45,767 bases of DNA from assembly GCA_964606085.1 (NCBI GenBank), contig CAZSFD010000039.1:1-45767 (forward strand), written 5' to 3'. Position 1 is the first letter of the stretch, and each line of letters starts with the position of its first letter. Positions 1 through 8,438 of the stretch are shown in pieces. A program made the translations under genes and the position numbers. The notes under the pieces were generated by a model, which searched no databases, was not told the origin of the DNA, and saw only the letters and a program-made list of their open reading frames with translations. The DNA comes from CAIQJJ01 sp964606085 (lineage in GTDB: Bacteria; Chloroflexota; Anaerolineae; Anaerolineales; UBA4823).

Positions 1-70
1 CCCCCCCCCCCCCCCCCCCCCCCGCCCCGCCCGCCCCCCCCCCCCCCCGGGGCGGCGGGGGGGGGGGGGT
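1..70. repeat. C/G homopolymer stretch at contig end
   Basis: The first 48 bases are almost only C, followed by about 20 bases almost only G. This has no coding or structural logic and sits exactly at the window edge. It is most likely a sequencing or assembly artefact at a contig end, although a real low-complexity tract cannot be excluded from sequence alone. Confidence 0.7.
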
Positions 71-80
71 GGCTTTTAAC

Positions 81-157
81 CTGCAACTTGCCACCTGCCA
101 CCTGCGACCTGCCACCTGCAATTTGCCACTTGCCACTTGCCACCTGCCACCTGCCAC
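81..157. repeat. Heptanucleotide tandem repeat, 11 units
   Basis: Eleven contiguous 7-bp units with consensus YTGCCAC run without interruption from 81 to 157. Variant units are CTGCAAC, CTGCGAC and CTGCAAT. The array stops three bases before the stop codon of the minus-strand fabL gene, so it lies in that gene's 3' flank. A 7-bp unit is not a multiple of three, so this is a non-coding minisatellite, probably grown by slippage. Confidence 0.85.
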
Positions 158-159
158 TT

Positions 160-957
160 TCACTCACCCTTCAACTGACTCTCCGCAATGGAATAGGACA
201 GCAGATAGCCGCCATCTACGGTGATGGTCTGGCCGCGGATCATGTCGGCGGCGGGGGAACACAGGAAGGCGACGACGCCGGCCACGTCTTCGGGGGTGGT
301 CAGGCGGCCGGCGGGCGTGGCGGCGGTGTATCGTTGCACCAGGTCGGTTTCTTGCAGGGTGCTGAAGTGTCGGATGGCGTCGGTTTCGACCATGCCCGGC
401 GATACGGCGTTGACGCGGATGCCCTGGGGGGCCAGTTCCACGGCCAGGTAGCGCACCAGGGCTTCGAGGGCGGCTTTGCTGGCGCCAACTACCACGTATT
501 CGGGCAGGACGCGCTTTGCCCCAGGGCTGGAGATGGCGATGATATGCCCGCCGCCGCGTTTTTGCATCAGCGGCGTGGCGCGTTGGGCGGCGAAGAGCAG
601 GGCGCGGGCGTTGATGTTCATCGTCCAGTCCCAGCCTTTCGGCTTTTGTTGCAGCACCGGGCGGTTGTAGCCGGAGGCGGCGTTGTGGACGAATATGTCC
701 AACCCGCCCCATTCCCGCTCGATCTCGTCGAACAGGCGGTTGAGGTCGTCCAGGTTGCCCACATCGGCCTTGATCAGCAGGGCGCGGCGTCCCATCTGGC
801 GAATTTGGGCCGCCGTTTCTTCGGCGGGCGCACGGTTGCGGAAGTAGTTGACGACAATGTCGCTGCCCTGGCGGGCCAGATGCAGGGCGATGGCCTTGCC
901 AATGCCGCGGCCAGAGCCGGTGACGAGGGTGAGGGAGGTGGGGTGAGTGGGGGGCAA
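160..957 (-). CDS. fabL: FabL-type enoyl-[acyl-carrier-protein] reductase (SDR family)
   Basis: NAD(P)H-dependent SDR predicted to reduce trans-2-enoyl-ACP in the last step of the fatty-acid elongation cycle, in the cytoplasm. With the start used here (265 aa) the cofactor motif TGSGRGIG is at residues 13-20, HNAASG at 91-96, and the catalytic pair is Tyr154 and Lys161. The spacing Y-x6-K is that of enoyl-ACP reductases of the FabI/FabL group, not the usual SDR Y-x3-K. DWTMNINARALLF and the RYLAVELAPQGIRVNAVSPG region closely resemble Bacillus FabL as I recall it. The start is uncertain because no ATG lies near. TTG at 957 gives the right N-terminal length, but it is preceded by a C-rich low-complexity stretch. 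The gene follows a DUF309 gene by about 30 nt, and an isolated acyl carrier protein lies 9 kb away. Confidence 0.85.
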   Translation of the reverse strand: MPPTHPTSLTLVTGSGRGIGKAIALHLARQGSDIVVNYFRNRAPAEETAAQIRQMGRRALLIKADVGNLDDLNRLFDEIEREWGGLDIFVHNAASGYNRPVLQQKPKGWDWTMNINARALLFAAQRATPLMQKRGGGHIIAISSPGAKRVLPEYVVVGASKAALEALVRYLAVELAPQGIRVNAVSPGMVETDAIRHFSTLQETDLVQRYTAATPAGRLTTPEDVAGVVAFLCSPAADMIRGQTITVDGGYLLSYSIAESQLKGE

Positions 958-986
958 GGGTGAAGGGGTGAGTGGGTGAATGACAA

Positions 987-1421
987 TCAGGCAATGGAAA
1001 TGGGCTTGAACAGCGCCGGGTCGAGTTGAGCGAGGTGGTCGGGGCCGAGGTGTTGGGCGGCGGCGATAACCGCCTCGCAGTCGGCGCGTAGTTGCGCCAG
1101 TTGGATGCCGCGGCAGGTGGCCGGGAAGGGATCGAGCCAGCGCTGGGCGCGTTGGTACATCTTCAGGCCGCCCACATAGTTGCCGCGTTGCAGGTGGAAG
1201 TAAGCCACGCCAATTTGCAGGATGCCGCGGTACAGGTGGCGCACGGCGCCGGGTTCGCACTTCCAGGCTTCTTCCAGGGCTTCGTGGGCGTGCCAGAACT
1301 TGCCTTCGTTGAACAGCGCAATGCCCATGACGGCCATGGGGTGCAGTTTGCCGTGGCAGGCGCGGGCGATCTCTTCGGGCGGCGGGGGAAAGGCGGGGTC
1401 TTCGCTGGGGCGTGTGGTCAT
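987..1421 (-). CDS. DUF309 domain protein
   Basis: 144-residue cytoplasmic protein starting at ATG. It carries the DUF309 hallmark FWHAHEALEEAWK (residues 42-54), in which His44, His46, Glu47 and Glu50/51 form a conserved polar cluster on a helix. The rest is helical and TPR-like, with a second helix pair around YRGILQIGVAYFHLQRGNYVGGL. The family has no established biochemical function. It stops about 30 nt before the likely start of fabL and starts 15 nt after the end of the epimerase gene upstream, so the three genes are probably one transcript. Confidence 0.85.
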   Translation of the reverse strand: MTTRPSEDPAFPPPPEEIARACHGKLHPMAVMGIALFNEGKFWHAHEALEEAWKCEPGAVRHLYRGILQIGVAYFHLQRGNYVGGLKMYQRAQRWLDPFPATCRGIQLAQLRADCEAVIAAAQHLGPDHLAQLDPALFKPISIA

Positions 1422-1436
1422 GCGGAAGCCCCAGGC

Positions 1437-2459
1437 TCAGGCGCTGAACAGGTGTGGGTTGGCGGTGATCCAGGCCCACAGATCGCCGATGCCTTCCCGC
1501 ACGGAGATGGTCGGCTGCCAGCCCAGCAGCGTTTTGGCCTTCGTGTTGTCGCTGATGAAGACGAGTTGATCGCCGGGCCGCCATTCGGCCTGCGAGACGG
1601 CGACCGGCCGGCCAGCCAGTTCTTCGAGCAGTGGGCCAAACTCGGCCCAGATCGACAGCGTGTTTTGTGGGCCGCCGCCGGCGTTGAAGACCTGCCCCTT
1701 GACCTTATCGAGGTTATCCCAGGCGGCCTGGTAGAGGGCAATCAGGTCACGCACGTTCAACACGTCGCGCACCTGTTTGCCATTGCCGTAGATGATCAGC
1801 GGCCGTTGGTTGGCCACGGCGATCAGAAAATGCGCCACCCAGCCCTGGTCTTCGACGCCAAACTGCCGCGGCCCATAAATGCACGATTGGCGAAAGACGA
1901 CCGTGCGCAGGCCATAGATGCGGGCGTAGTCGAGTACATATTGGTCGCCGGTGCCTTTGGAGCAGCCGTAGGGTGAGTGAAAATCGAGCGGCTGGTTTTC
2001 GTTGATGCCTTGCGGCAGGTCGCGATAGCGGTAACGCGTGTCATCCTCGACGACGGCGATGTCTTTCATATCGCCATAGACCTTGTTGGTGGAGGCGTAG
2101 AAAACTGCCGGGGGTGTTTGAAGCTGGCGGGCGGCTTCCAGCACGTTGAACGTTCCCAGGGCATTGCTCTCGAAATCGTCACGCGGGTTTTGTACCGAGG
2201 TGGTGACGGCCACCTGGCCGGCCAGATGGACGATCAAATCGGGCTGCGCCTGGGCGACGGCGTCTTCCAGCACAGCCATCTGGCGAATATCGCCGCGCAC
2301 AAACTGGAGCGGCCCCTGCGTTTGCAGCCATTCCAGGTTGTGGGGCGTGCGTGGGCGGGATAGGTTGTCGAAAATGGTGACCTGATGACCGAGTTTCAGG
2401 TGGTGGGCGGCCAGGTTGCTTCCAATGAAGCCAGCGCCGCCCGTGATGAAAATGCGCAT
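1437..2459 (-). CDS. CDP-paratose 2-epimerase-like NAD-dependent epimerase (Tyv/RfbE family)
   Basis: Extended SDR of 340 aa acting on a nucleotide sugar. The NAD-binding motif GGAGFIG is at residues 7-13 and the catalytic YxxxK is Tyr164-Lys168 (YGCSK). The segment around residues 158-205 (LDFHSPYGCSK, then VVFRQSCIYGPRQFG and EDQGWVAHF) is characteristic of CDP-paratose/CDP-tyvelose 2-epimerases, which invert C2 of a 3,6-dideoxyhexose. No CDP-paratose synthase or CDP-glucose dehydratase is visible in the window, so the true substrate is open; many Tyv-like proteins in polysaccharide loci are only annotated by family. ATG start with AGAGG six bases upstream. It faces the divergent gene at 2584 across a 124-bp gap in which I find no convincing promoter. 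Confidence 0.8.
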   Translation of the reverse strand: MRIFITGGAGFIGSNLAAHHLKLGHQVTIFDNLSRPRTPHNLEWLQTQGPLQFVRGDIRQMAVLEDAVAQAQPDLIVHLAGQVAVTTSVQNPRDDFESNALGTFNVLEAARQLQTPPAVFYASTNKVYGDMKDIAVVEDDTRYRYRDLPQGINENQPLDFHSPYGCSKGTGDQYVLDYARIYGLRTVVFRQSCIYGPRQFGVEDQGWVAHFLIAVANQRPLIIYGNGKQVRDVLNVRDLIALYQAAWDNLDKVKGQVFNAGGGPQNTLSIWAEFGPLLEELAGRPVAVSQAEWRPGDQLVFISDNTKAKTLLGWQPTISVREGIGDLWAWITANPHLFSA

Positions 2460-2583
2460 GGTTGCCTCTTAGTACAAATTTCACATGGTTGAATGATTTT
2501 GACCGGGATATGATGGTTTTGGCCGTCGGCCCGGTGGTGTAACAGATGTATCTTTATTGGTTGATCGAAAAAAAAGGTGTGCT

Positions 2584-4098
2584 ATGAAAAGCGGATTTGC
2601 TCGAATGCGTACGGTTGGGTTGGCCCTGCTCTGCCTGTGTTTGTTGGGGGGCGTGTGGCAGGCGGCGTTGCTGGTGCGGGCGCAGGGGACTCAGATGGAG
2701 ACTTTCTTGCCATTGGTGGTGCGGGCGAAAGGTGCATCGCCTACGCCCACCCGCTCGCCAACACCCACACCCACCCGCACAGTGTCTGTCACGCCCACAC
2801 AACCGACCAATCCCAATGCGGTTGGCCGAACAGTTAATGCGCCCTATTTTAATAGATATTCTTACCCGGCGATGACTCTCTTTTGGCTGGGAAAGGTGAA
2901 TGCGACGGACGTTTATGGCGATGTGCGCGTTGGCTATGATGATACGACCCTTTATTTCAGTGTCAATATGATTGATCGCCTGCTCTGGTACGATACCAGC
3001 CCGGCGCTTGCCGATTTATATCGCTGGGATGCCGTCTCGTTGTATCTCAGCGCCGACGATACGCCTGGCGGCAGCCTGACGGCGCAGCAGACCCGCTGGC
3101 TGGCGCAACTGGCGAATACGTCCAACCGGGCAGATTACCAGGCGTCTTACCGCGGCAATGGATCAAGCTGGCAGGTCACCTCGCAGCCTTTTGAGACCGA
3201 GGTGCGCTTCCAGGGTGATGTGAATGGCGGCGGCAGCGGCAAGGGCTGGTCGGTCAATTATCGCATCCCCTGGAGCAGCCTGGGCTACGACGCTCCGCCG
3301 CCGCAGGGAACGCAGTTTCGCCTGGGCGTGGCGCTGCACGACCGCGATTCGGCAGATGGCCCGCCCCGGGCCGACACGGTGTGGCCCGAAACCATGAACG
3401 CGCTGCTGCCGAACACCTGGGGTTGGCTGCATTGGGGTGCGTTGGCCCATCAACCGCCCCCTGGCGAACCCGATGGGATGACGGTGATCCGCAATGGGCA
3501 GGCGGGGGCCGTGGTGGCCGATGCCCACGTCGGCGGTGCGTTCGATTGCGGTGAGAGCGTTCAACAAGATTGGGACGCCTGGGGCAATAAAAACTATGAA
3601 GCGATCAACGATACCCAGGTCAACATTCAAAACCAATGGAACATTGATGACTGGCCGTGTTTCTCCAGGTATTACATCACCTTCCCGCTTTCATCAATCC
3701 CGGCGAATGCGGACGTGGTTTCAGCCACACTCACCCTGTACCACTATGGCAACTCAGACCCCGCCAATGCTGAGGCCTCCAACATCCACGCCTTCATTAT
3801 CCGTGAAAGTTGGAATGACACCACCATCACCTGGAATAATGCGCCGCTGGCCTGGATGAACATCTCGCGCCTGCGCGTCGAACCCTTGCCAGCGTACCCG
3901 GGTTGGCCGGGCATCCCGCTCACCTGGGATGTCAGCCTGGCGCTTTTGGACGCATTGGCGGCAGATACCCCGCTGCGCCTGGCGTTCTATTCCAGCGATT
4001 ATGCCATGCACAGCGGCAAATACTTCCATTCATCCGACGTGGGCCTGGGCGACCCCAACGCACGCCCCTATTTGACCGTGTATTGGCAGAACCCCTGA
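2584..4098 (+). CDS. Secreted protein: signal peptide, Pro-Thr linker, CBM9-like domain, DNRLRE domain
   Basis: Predicted extracellular protein of 504 aa. A basic N-terminus and hydrophobic stretch (residues 9-31) form a signal peptide. FLPLV follows at 41-45, then a Pro-Thr linker at about 51-74. Residues ~83-290 look like a carbohydrate-binding family 9/DOMON-type beta-sandwich (paired DVRVGYDD, LYFSVNMIDR and a WSVNYRIPWSSLG segment). Residues ~299-504 match DNRLRE domains, with YYITFPLSSIPANADV and a terminal RPYLTVYW. ATG at 2584 is chosen because AAGGTG lies just upstream and the signal peptide starts there. It is alone on the plus strand and is followed by a strong terminator. No catalytic residues are seen, so a glycan-binding or surface role is inferred. 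Confidence 0.8.
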   Translation: MKSGFARMRTVGLALLCLCLLGGVWQAALLVRAQGTQMETFLPLVVRAKGASPTPTRSPTPTPTRTVSVTPTQPTNPNAVGRTVNAPYFNRYSYPAMTLFWLGKVNATDVYGDVRVGYDDTTLYFSVNMIDRLLWYDTSPALADLYRWDAVSLYLSADDTPGGSLTAQQTRWLAQLANTSNRADYQASYRGNGSSWQVTSQPFETEVRFQGDVNGGGSGKGWSVNYRIPWSSLGYDAPPPQGTQFRLGVALHDRDSADGPPRADTVWPETMNALLPNTWGWLHWGALAHQPPPGEPDGMTVIRNGQAGAVVADAHVGGAFDCGESVQQDWDAWGNKNYEAINDTQVNIQNQWNIDDWPCFSRYYITFPLSSIPANADVVSATLTLYHYGNSDPANAEASNIHAFIIRESWNDTTITWNNAPLAWMNISRLRVEPLPAYPGWPGIPLTWDVSLALLDALAADTPLRLAFYSSDYAMHSGKYFHSSDVGLGDPNARPYLTVYWQNP

Positions 4099-4120
4099 GC
4101 GGCTTTTTTCCGGCTTAAAC

Positions 4121-4151
4121 AAAAAGCCAGCGAAACCTTCGCTGGCTTTTT
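4121..4151. terminator. Bidirectional intrinsic terminator
   Basis: A perfect 14-bp stem (arms 4121-4134 and 4138-4151) with a 3-base loop is flanked by an A-run on the left and a T-run on the right, so it can terminate transcription in both directions. It lies between two convergent genes, the secreted DNRLRE protein ending at 4098 and the BY-kinase ending at 4374. Confidence 0.9.
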
Positions 4152-4189
4152 GTTTTGGGAGCGTTTCATTTGGGTTGGAGATTGATTTT

Positions 4190-4227
4190 GACAAGCTCAA
4201 CCAACGCCGGTTGAGTGTGTCGAAACC
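4190..4227. repeat. Dispersed GTCGAAACC repeat, copy 1
   Basis: The 19-mer at 4209-4227 differs by two bases from GGTTGAGCCTGTCGAAACC at 42996-43014. Upstream, 4190-4202 forms an imperfect 13-bp inverted arm with 4209-4221 (two mismatches, six-base loop). A related copy is at 21516-21534. This is a non-coding, hairpin-forming REP-like repeat. Confidence 0.75.
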
Positions 4228-4251
4228 GGTGTTTTCAACACGCGCTGTTCA

Positions 4252-4320
4252 AACCACGAATAACACAAATCTGCACGAATATTTTGCTTTTATTCGTGTA
4301 AATTCGTGCTATTCGGGGTT
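4252..4320. repeat. Large imperfect inverted repeat (CACGAAT family)
   Basis: Two 29-base arms, 4252-4280 and 4292-4320, are inverse complements at 24 of 29 positions around an 11-base AT-rich loop. Each arm contains degenerate CACGAAT/ATTCGTG words. I recall similar ATTCGTG-rich repeats dispersed in many environmental genomes. It lies between the terminator and the 3' end of the BY-kinase gene and encodes nothing obvious. Confidence 0.8.
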
Positions 4321-4373
4321 CATCTTGAAGCACATTACGGCAAATCCCAGAGAGCCTTCTACGATTTACGCAG

Positions 4374-5936
4374 CTACGCCAGCCGGGACGGTTTTTTCTC
4401 GCTGTGATGGTAATAGGATGAGTAATAACCCGGGTGGTTTTCGTGGCGATTGAAGACGATGCCGAGCAGGGGGGCTTTGAGCAGCGTAATTTGCTCCATC
4501 ATCGCCTTGATCGCGTCGCGATGGGTATGCCCAATTTGCACCACCAGGATGATCCCATCCACTTCTTCCGACAAAATGGCCGCGTCGGTGACAATAAACG
4601 GAGGGCCGTCCACGATGATCACGTCGGCTTTTTCTTTGAGCTGCGCAAAGGCCTGCCGCATCGGGGCTGATTCGAGCAGTTCGGTGGGGTTGGGCGGCAA
4701 GGGGCCAGATGGCACCAGCCAGGCGCACTCGGCATCCGCCAGGGGCAGCAGCACCTCGTCGAGGGTGGCCTGGCCGATCAGCACATTGCTCAGGCCGGGT
4801 TTATCAGATAAATCCATATCGGCTTGCAGGGTCGAGTTGCGCAGATCGCCATCGAGCAGGATGACGGTGCGCTGCGCCTGGGCGATGATGCGCGCCAGGT
4901 TGGAGGCGATGGTAGATTTGCCATCGGCGCTCATCGCACCGGTGACCAGGATCGTTTTGATCGGGCGGGTGGTGCCTAAAAAGTCTAAATTGGTGCGTAG
5001 CGAGCGGAAAGCATCGCTGATGGGTGAGCGCGGCTGGCGTGAAACGAAGTTCAGCACGCTATCGCCATTGGGCATCTTCGGGATAGCGCCCAGCACCGGG
5101 GCGGGGATCAGGCGGGTTACTTCTTCGACGCTTTTGACGGATTTATCGAGGAAGTGCATCAAATACACGCCGCCCGCCGCCAACGAAAGCCCCACGCCGG
5201 CGGCCATGGCCGCAGTAAGCAGGTTATTCGGCCCGATGGGACGGGTTGGCACACGCGGCCTTTCAATAAGCTGCACATTGTTGACACGCGCCTGCTGGGT
5301 GGTGGCATATAAATCGGCATAATTGGATTGCAGCGTGCGCAATTTGGTTTCGAGGGCGGCAATTTGGCCGCGCGTTTCTTCAATTTCACGGGCGCTATCC
5401 AGGTCGCCCAACAGATTTTGCAGGTCACTCATTTCCAGTTGGGTCGTTTCGATCTGGCTTTGCAGGGTGTCGAGTTGTTCTTGAATGAATTGTTGGCGTT
5501 CGTCGTCTTTGGATGTTTCGCCAGACGGACTGCGTGAGATCAATTGATCGGCGATGGCCTGGGCCACTTGTTGCGCTCGTTCTGGGAGAGTATCTACCAC
5601 CACAACTTCGAACATTTGTGTGTTGGGCAGGGCCGCGGCGCGGTATTGCGGCAGCCAGGTCATTTGCAGCGCTTCCATGACTGCCTGGCGCACGGGTTCG
5701 CGGTTGGCCAGGTTGGCATAGGTGGTAGCCAGTTGCTGTTCCAGGTAAAGCTGGTTGGAAGTGGGGTTGGGGTTGTCAATGCCCTGGCCGATCATCAAGA
5801 TGGCGCGCGATTGATATTGCGCTGGCTGGCGCATGGTGACCAGGTAGCTGACGCCGCCGGCCAGCGCCGCCGAGAGCAGCAGCAGCCACCACCATTTTTT
5901 GAGCGGCAGGAGTAGATCAGTGAGTGTGATGGTCAT
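4374..5936 (-). CDS. Polysaccharide co-polymerase/BY-kinase (Wzz-Wzc type)
   Basis: Inner-membrane chain-length regulator fused to a bacterial tyrosine kinase, 520 aa. The N-terminal Wzz domain has a first membrane helix at ~15-33, a coiled-coil periplasmic part at ~145-215 and a Pro-rich segment leading to a second helix at ~238-262. The cytoplasmic kinase has Walker A (GAMSADGKS, 333-341), Walker A' (LLDGDLR, 360-366) and Walker B (VIIVDGPP, 439-446). A C-terminal tyrosine cluster (Tyr504, 505, 508, 509) is the expected autophosphorylation site. Its ATG overlaps the end of the upstream glycosyltransferase gene by 20 nt, so the two are translationally linked. It is the last gene of the long minus-strand series and is followed by repeats and a terminator. 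Confidence 0.92.
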   Translation of the reverse strand: MTITLTDLLLPLKKWWWLLLLSAALAGGVSYLVTMRQPAQYQSRAILMIGQGIDNPNPTSNQLYLEQQLATTYANLANREPVRQAVMEALQMTWLPQYRAAALPNTQMFEVVVVDTLPERAQQVAQAIADQLISRSPSGETSKDDERQQFIQEQLDTLQSQIETTQLEMSDLQNLLGDLDSAREIEETRGQIAALETKLRTLQSNYADLYATTQQARVNNVQLIERPRVPTRPIGPNNLLTAAMAAGVGLSLAAGGVYLMHFLDKSVKSVEEVTRLIPAPVLGAIPKMPNGDSVLNFVSRQPRSPISDAFRSLRTNLDFLGTTRPIKTILVTGAMSADGKSTIASNLARIIAQAQRTVILLDGDLRNSTLQADMDLSDKPGLSNVLIGQATLDEVLLPLADAECAWLVPSGPLPPNPTELLESAPMRQAFAQLKEKADVIIVDGPPFIVTDAAILSEEVDGIILVVQIGHTHRDAIKAMMEQITLLKAPLLGIVFNRHENHPGYYSSYYHHSEKKPSRLA

Positions 5937-7137
5937 GGGCTAAACTCGTATAGATTTCTTCCAGGCGGCCGGCGATTTGCGGCCACTGATGATGGGTTTC
6001 GACGTAGCGGCGGCCGGCCGCGCCCAGTTGACGTTGTTGTTCGGGTGAAGCGAGCAATTCCAGGATGCGCGCCGCCCATTCGGACGGGGTGTTGGCGTGC
6101 AGCACTTCTGTGCCGTCGCTCACGGCCAGGGCCGAGGTGGCCGTCGAACTGGCGATCACCGGCGTGGCGCAGGCCATCGCTTCCAACACCTTGTTTTGGA
6201 TGCCCGCCCCATATTGGATCGGGGCGACGGCGGCGGTGGCGCTTTGCAAATAGGGCAGGAACGATGGCACGCTGCCTGTGACACGGATGGCCGGGTTGCT
6301 GGCCAGGGCCTGCAATTCTGGCCCGGGGTCTTTGCCCACCACATCCAGGCGCACATCGGGGCGGCGCTGCCACACCAGCGGCATGACCTGGTTGACCAGG
6401 AACAGCACCATGCTGACGTTGGCATGATAGCTCATCTTGCCGCTGACGACCAGGGTGGCGGGCTGGCGCTGGGCGGCCTCGCCGGGCTGGAAGTATGCCA
6501 GGTCTACGCCGTTGGGGATGACGGCGATGTTGGGCGGCGGCGCGCCGGGGGCGGTCAGTTTCTCGAGGGCGGCTTTGTCGTTGGGCGAGGTGACCAACAC
6601 CTGCCGAAAATAACTCGCCAGCCAGCCTTCGCGCTTTGCGGTGCGCTGCAGATCGAACTGTGTGATGCGCCGCTTGAGGCCGGGGCGGCTTTTGGCGCTG
6701 GCCTGCTTGAACAGGTGGCTGATGCAATCTACACTGTCCCACGCTACCGGCGGGGTGTTGGCCCGTTCGTGCAGGCGCACGGCATACTGCGAGCCGCGCA
6801 GGTGTTCGACGTGAATGGCGGCGATGGCGGGCTGCCTGGCCAGCCGCTGCGTGATGTCGCGCCACAGGGCCTCGCTCCAGCTATACACGGCCTGTAAGGG
6901 CAGCGCGGTGGGCAGGGCCAGGGCGCAGTTGACCAGCGAGCGTACGCCGGGCAGGGGATGGGCGATCAATTCATCGTAATATGGCGCAAATTGATCCAGT
7001 TCGCTGCGTTCGGCTTCGTTCACCCACACCGTTGCCAGGGTGATGTGATGGCCGCGCTGCTTGAGATGGCGGATGATCTGGTACGAGCGCACCCGCACCA
7101 GCGAAGGGACGTAGGGGATGACGAAGAGCAGGTTCAT
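5917..7137 (-). CDS. Glycosyltransferase family 4
   Basis: Retaining GT-B enzyme of 406 aa, predicted to transfer a sugar from a nucleotide donor during glycan assembly on the cytoplasmic side. The N-terminal domain begins NLLFVIPYVPSLVRVRSYQ, the acceptor-side pattern of this group. The C-terminal donor domain has VIPNGVD (207-213), VVSGKMSYHANV (about 230-241) and the E-x7-E-like segment GIQNKVLEAMACATPVIAS (312-330). The tail is histidine-rich (HDHHTH). ATG at 7137 shares ATGA with the stop of the preceding gene, and its 3' end overlaps the BY-kinase start by 20 nt. Donor and acceptor cannot be read from sequence. Confidence 0.88.
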   Translation of the reverse strand: MNLLFVIPYVPSLVRVRSYQIIRHLKQRGHHITLATVWVNEAERSELDQFAPYYDELIAHPLPGVRSLVNCALALPTALPLQAVYSWSEALWRDITQRLARQPAIAAIHVEHLRGSQYAVRLHERANTPPVAWDSVDCISHLFKQASAKSRPGLKRRITQFDLQRTAKREGWLASYFRQVLVTSPNDKAALEKLTAPGAPPPNIAVIPNGVDLAYFQPGEAAQRQPATLVVSGKMSYHANVSMVLFLVNQVMPLVWQRRPDVRLDVVGKDPGPELQALASNPAIRVTGSVPSFLPYLQSATAAVAPIQYGAGIQNKVLEAMACATPVIASSTATSALAVSDGTEVLHANTPSEWAARILELLASPEQQRQLGAAGRRYVETHHQWPQIAGRLEEIYTSLAHDHHTH

Positions 7138-8438
7138 GGTCGCGATGGCCCGAAGCGTTCCCACAGCCACACCAGCGCCAGCGCGGCGAAGGGGATCAGC
7201 ACGGCGTCTACCGGCAGGCGGTAGCGGATCAGCGCCCAGGTGAGCAGGTGGATGGCGGTGTAGATGGCGGCGAATAGCAGCAGCAGCATGGCCGGGCTGT
7301 GCAGGGTGAGTTTCGCTTGCATCTGGCGGGCTTGGGGGGCCAGCAGCAGTCCGAGCAGCATGAACGGCCAGGTGATGCCGAAGCTGAAGATGCGTGAGAT
7401 ATTGCTGACCAGCCCGGAATCGGATGAGTACCAGAACATGAAGTAGGCCGGGATGCGGCTGAGCGAGAGCAGCCCATAGCGCAGCGGGTCATCGAGGATG
7501 AATTGGAGGCCGCGCTGAAGCAGGGCCTGGTCGAGGGCGGCTTCGTCGAGGTGGTGCAGTTCGGCGGGGATCAAATCCTGGTAGCTGCCCATTTCGGGGG
7601 TCAGGATGGGGACGAACTGTGTGCCGTAGATGGGGTGGTTGCCCCAAAAGAAGGCGTAGCCCGAATTGGTGTTGAGCAGCACGAAGCGCTCGAAGCGGGC
7701 GTAGTTGTAGAGGGTGAACGGCAAAATCATCAGGCCGACCACCAGCGTGGACAGCGTGAGGGCGGGGATGAGCCGTTTTTGGCCCTGCGCCCGCCCGGCC
7801 CACCAGACCCACAGGTACAGGAAGGGGAAGAAGAGCAGGCTCAACTGCCGCAGCAGCGCCGCGCAGCCCAGGCTCAGCCCGAAGGCCAGGGCCAGTTGGA
7901 AGATTGCCCGGCGGTTGGTCTCTTCCGGATCGCGCCTGGCCAGCCGGATCGCCAGGTAAAAACTGGTCAGCAGGGCGATGATGTAAAACGACTCGGTCAT
8001 CAACGTCCCGGCGTAATAGACGAAGTAGAGGTAGCCCCCGGCGATGCCCGCGGCCACGAGCGCCACTTTTTCATCGAAGACCTGCCGACCGAGCTGGTAG
8101 GTGATCCACGGCAGCAGGAGGCCAACCAGCGTGGCCTGGATCAGCCGCGCTGCCAGCGGGTGGGGGCCAAACAGCGTGTAGACGGCGGCCAGGTAGAGCG
8201 TGTAGAGAAAGCTCCAGTGGGCGGTGGGGGCGTTGGCGGCGGTGATCGGCCACCACTGCTCGCCGAACGAGAAGCCATGCCCGCCGATCACCCGCAAGGC
8301 CAGGCGGTGATATGAAAGCTGGTCAAACGTGCCGGGCAGTTCGACCACTTCATTGCCGAGGGCCAGGGCGGCTCCCAGGCGCAAGATCACCGAGGCGATG
8401 AGGATGACAACCAGCCAGCGGCGTGGGGAGAGGGTCAT
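7134..8438 (-). CDS. GT39-like polytopic membrane glycosyltransferase
   Basis: Integral membrane protein of 434 aa with about ten to eleven hydrophobic helices and a large extracytoplasmic segment around 255-320. The first loop carries an acidic residue next to the membrane (GTFDQLSYHRLALRV), where GT39/ArnT-type transferases place their catalytic Asp. These enzymes use polyprenyl-phosphate sugars and transfer to lipids, glycans or proteins outside the membrane. The 4-nt ATGA overlaps at both ends (8435-8438 and 7134-7137) place it in a tight operon with two GT4 genes. Family assignment rests on topology and the loop motif; the acceptor is unknown. Confidence 0.75.
   Translation of the reverse strand: MTLSPRRWLVVILIASVILRLGAALALGNEVVELPGTFDQLSYHRLALRVIGGHGFSFGEQWWPITAANAPTAHWSFLYTLYLAAVYTLFGPHPLAARLIQATLVGLLLPWITYQLGRQVFDEKVALVAAGIAGGYLYFVYYAGTLMTESFYIIALLTSFYLAIRLARRDPEETNRRAIFQLALAFGLSLGCAALLRQLSLLFFPFLYLWVWWAGRAQGQKRLIPALTLSTLVVGLMILPFTLYNYARFERFVLLNTNSGYAFFWGNHPIYGTQFVPILTPEMGSYQDLIPAELHHLDEAALDQALLQRGLQFILDDPLRYGLLSLSRIPAYFMFWYSSDSGLVSNISRIFSFGITWPFMLLGLLLAPQARQMQAKLTLHSPAMLLLLFAAIYTAIHLLTWALIRYRLPVDAVLIPFAALALVWLWERFGPSRP

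Noticed and set aside
81..157. Possible CRISPR-like array
   Set aside because: Units are 7 bp with no spacers and no cas genes; it is a simple tandem repeat.
160..1584. A 474-residue frame reading through the DUF309 gene into fabL
   Set aside because: The upstream part is Arg/Pro-rich and overlaps the clear DUF309 and epimerase genes; the SDR domain begins only after residue ~200 of that frame.
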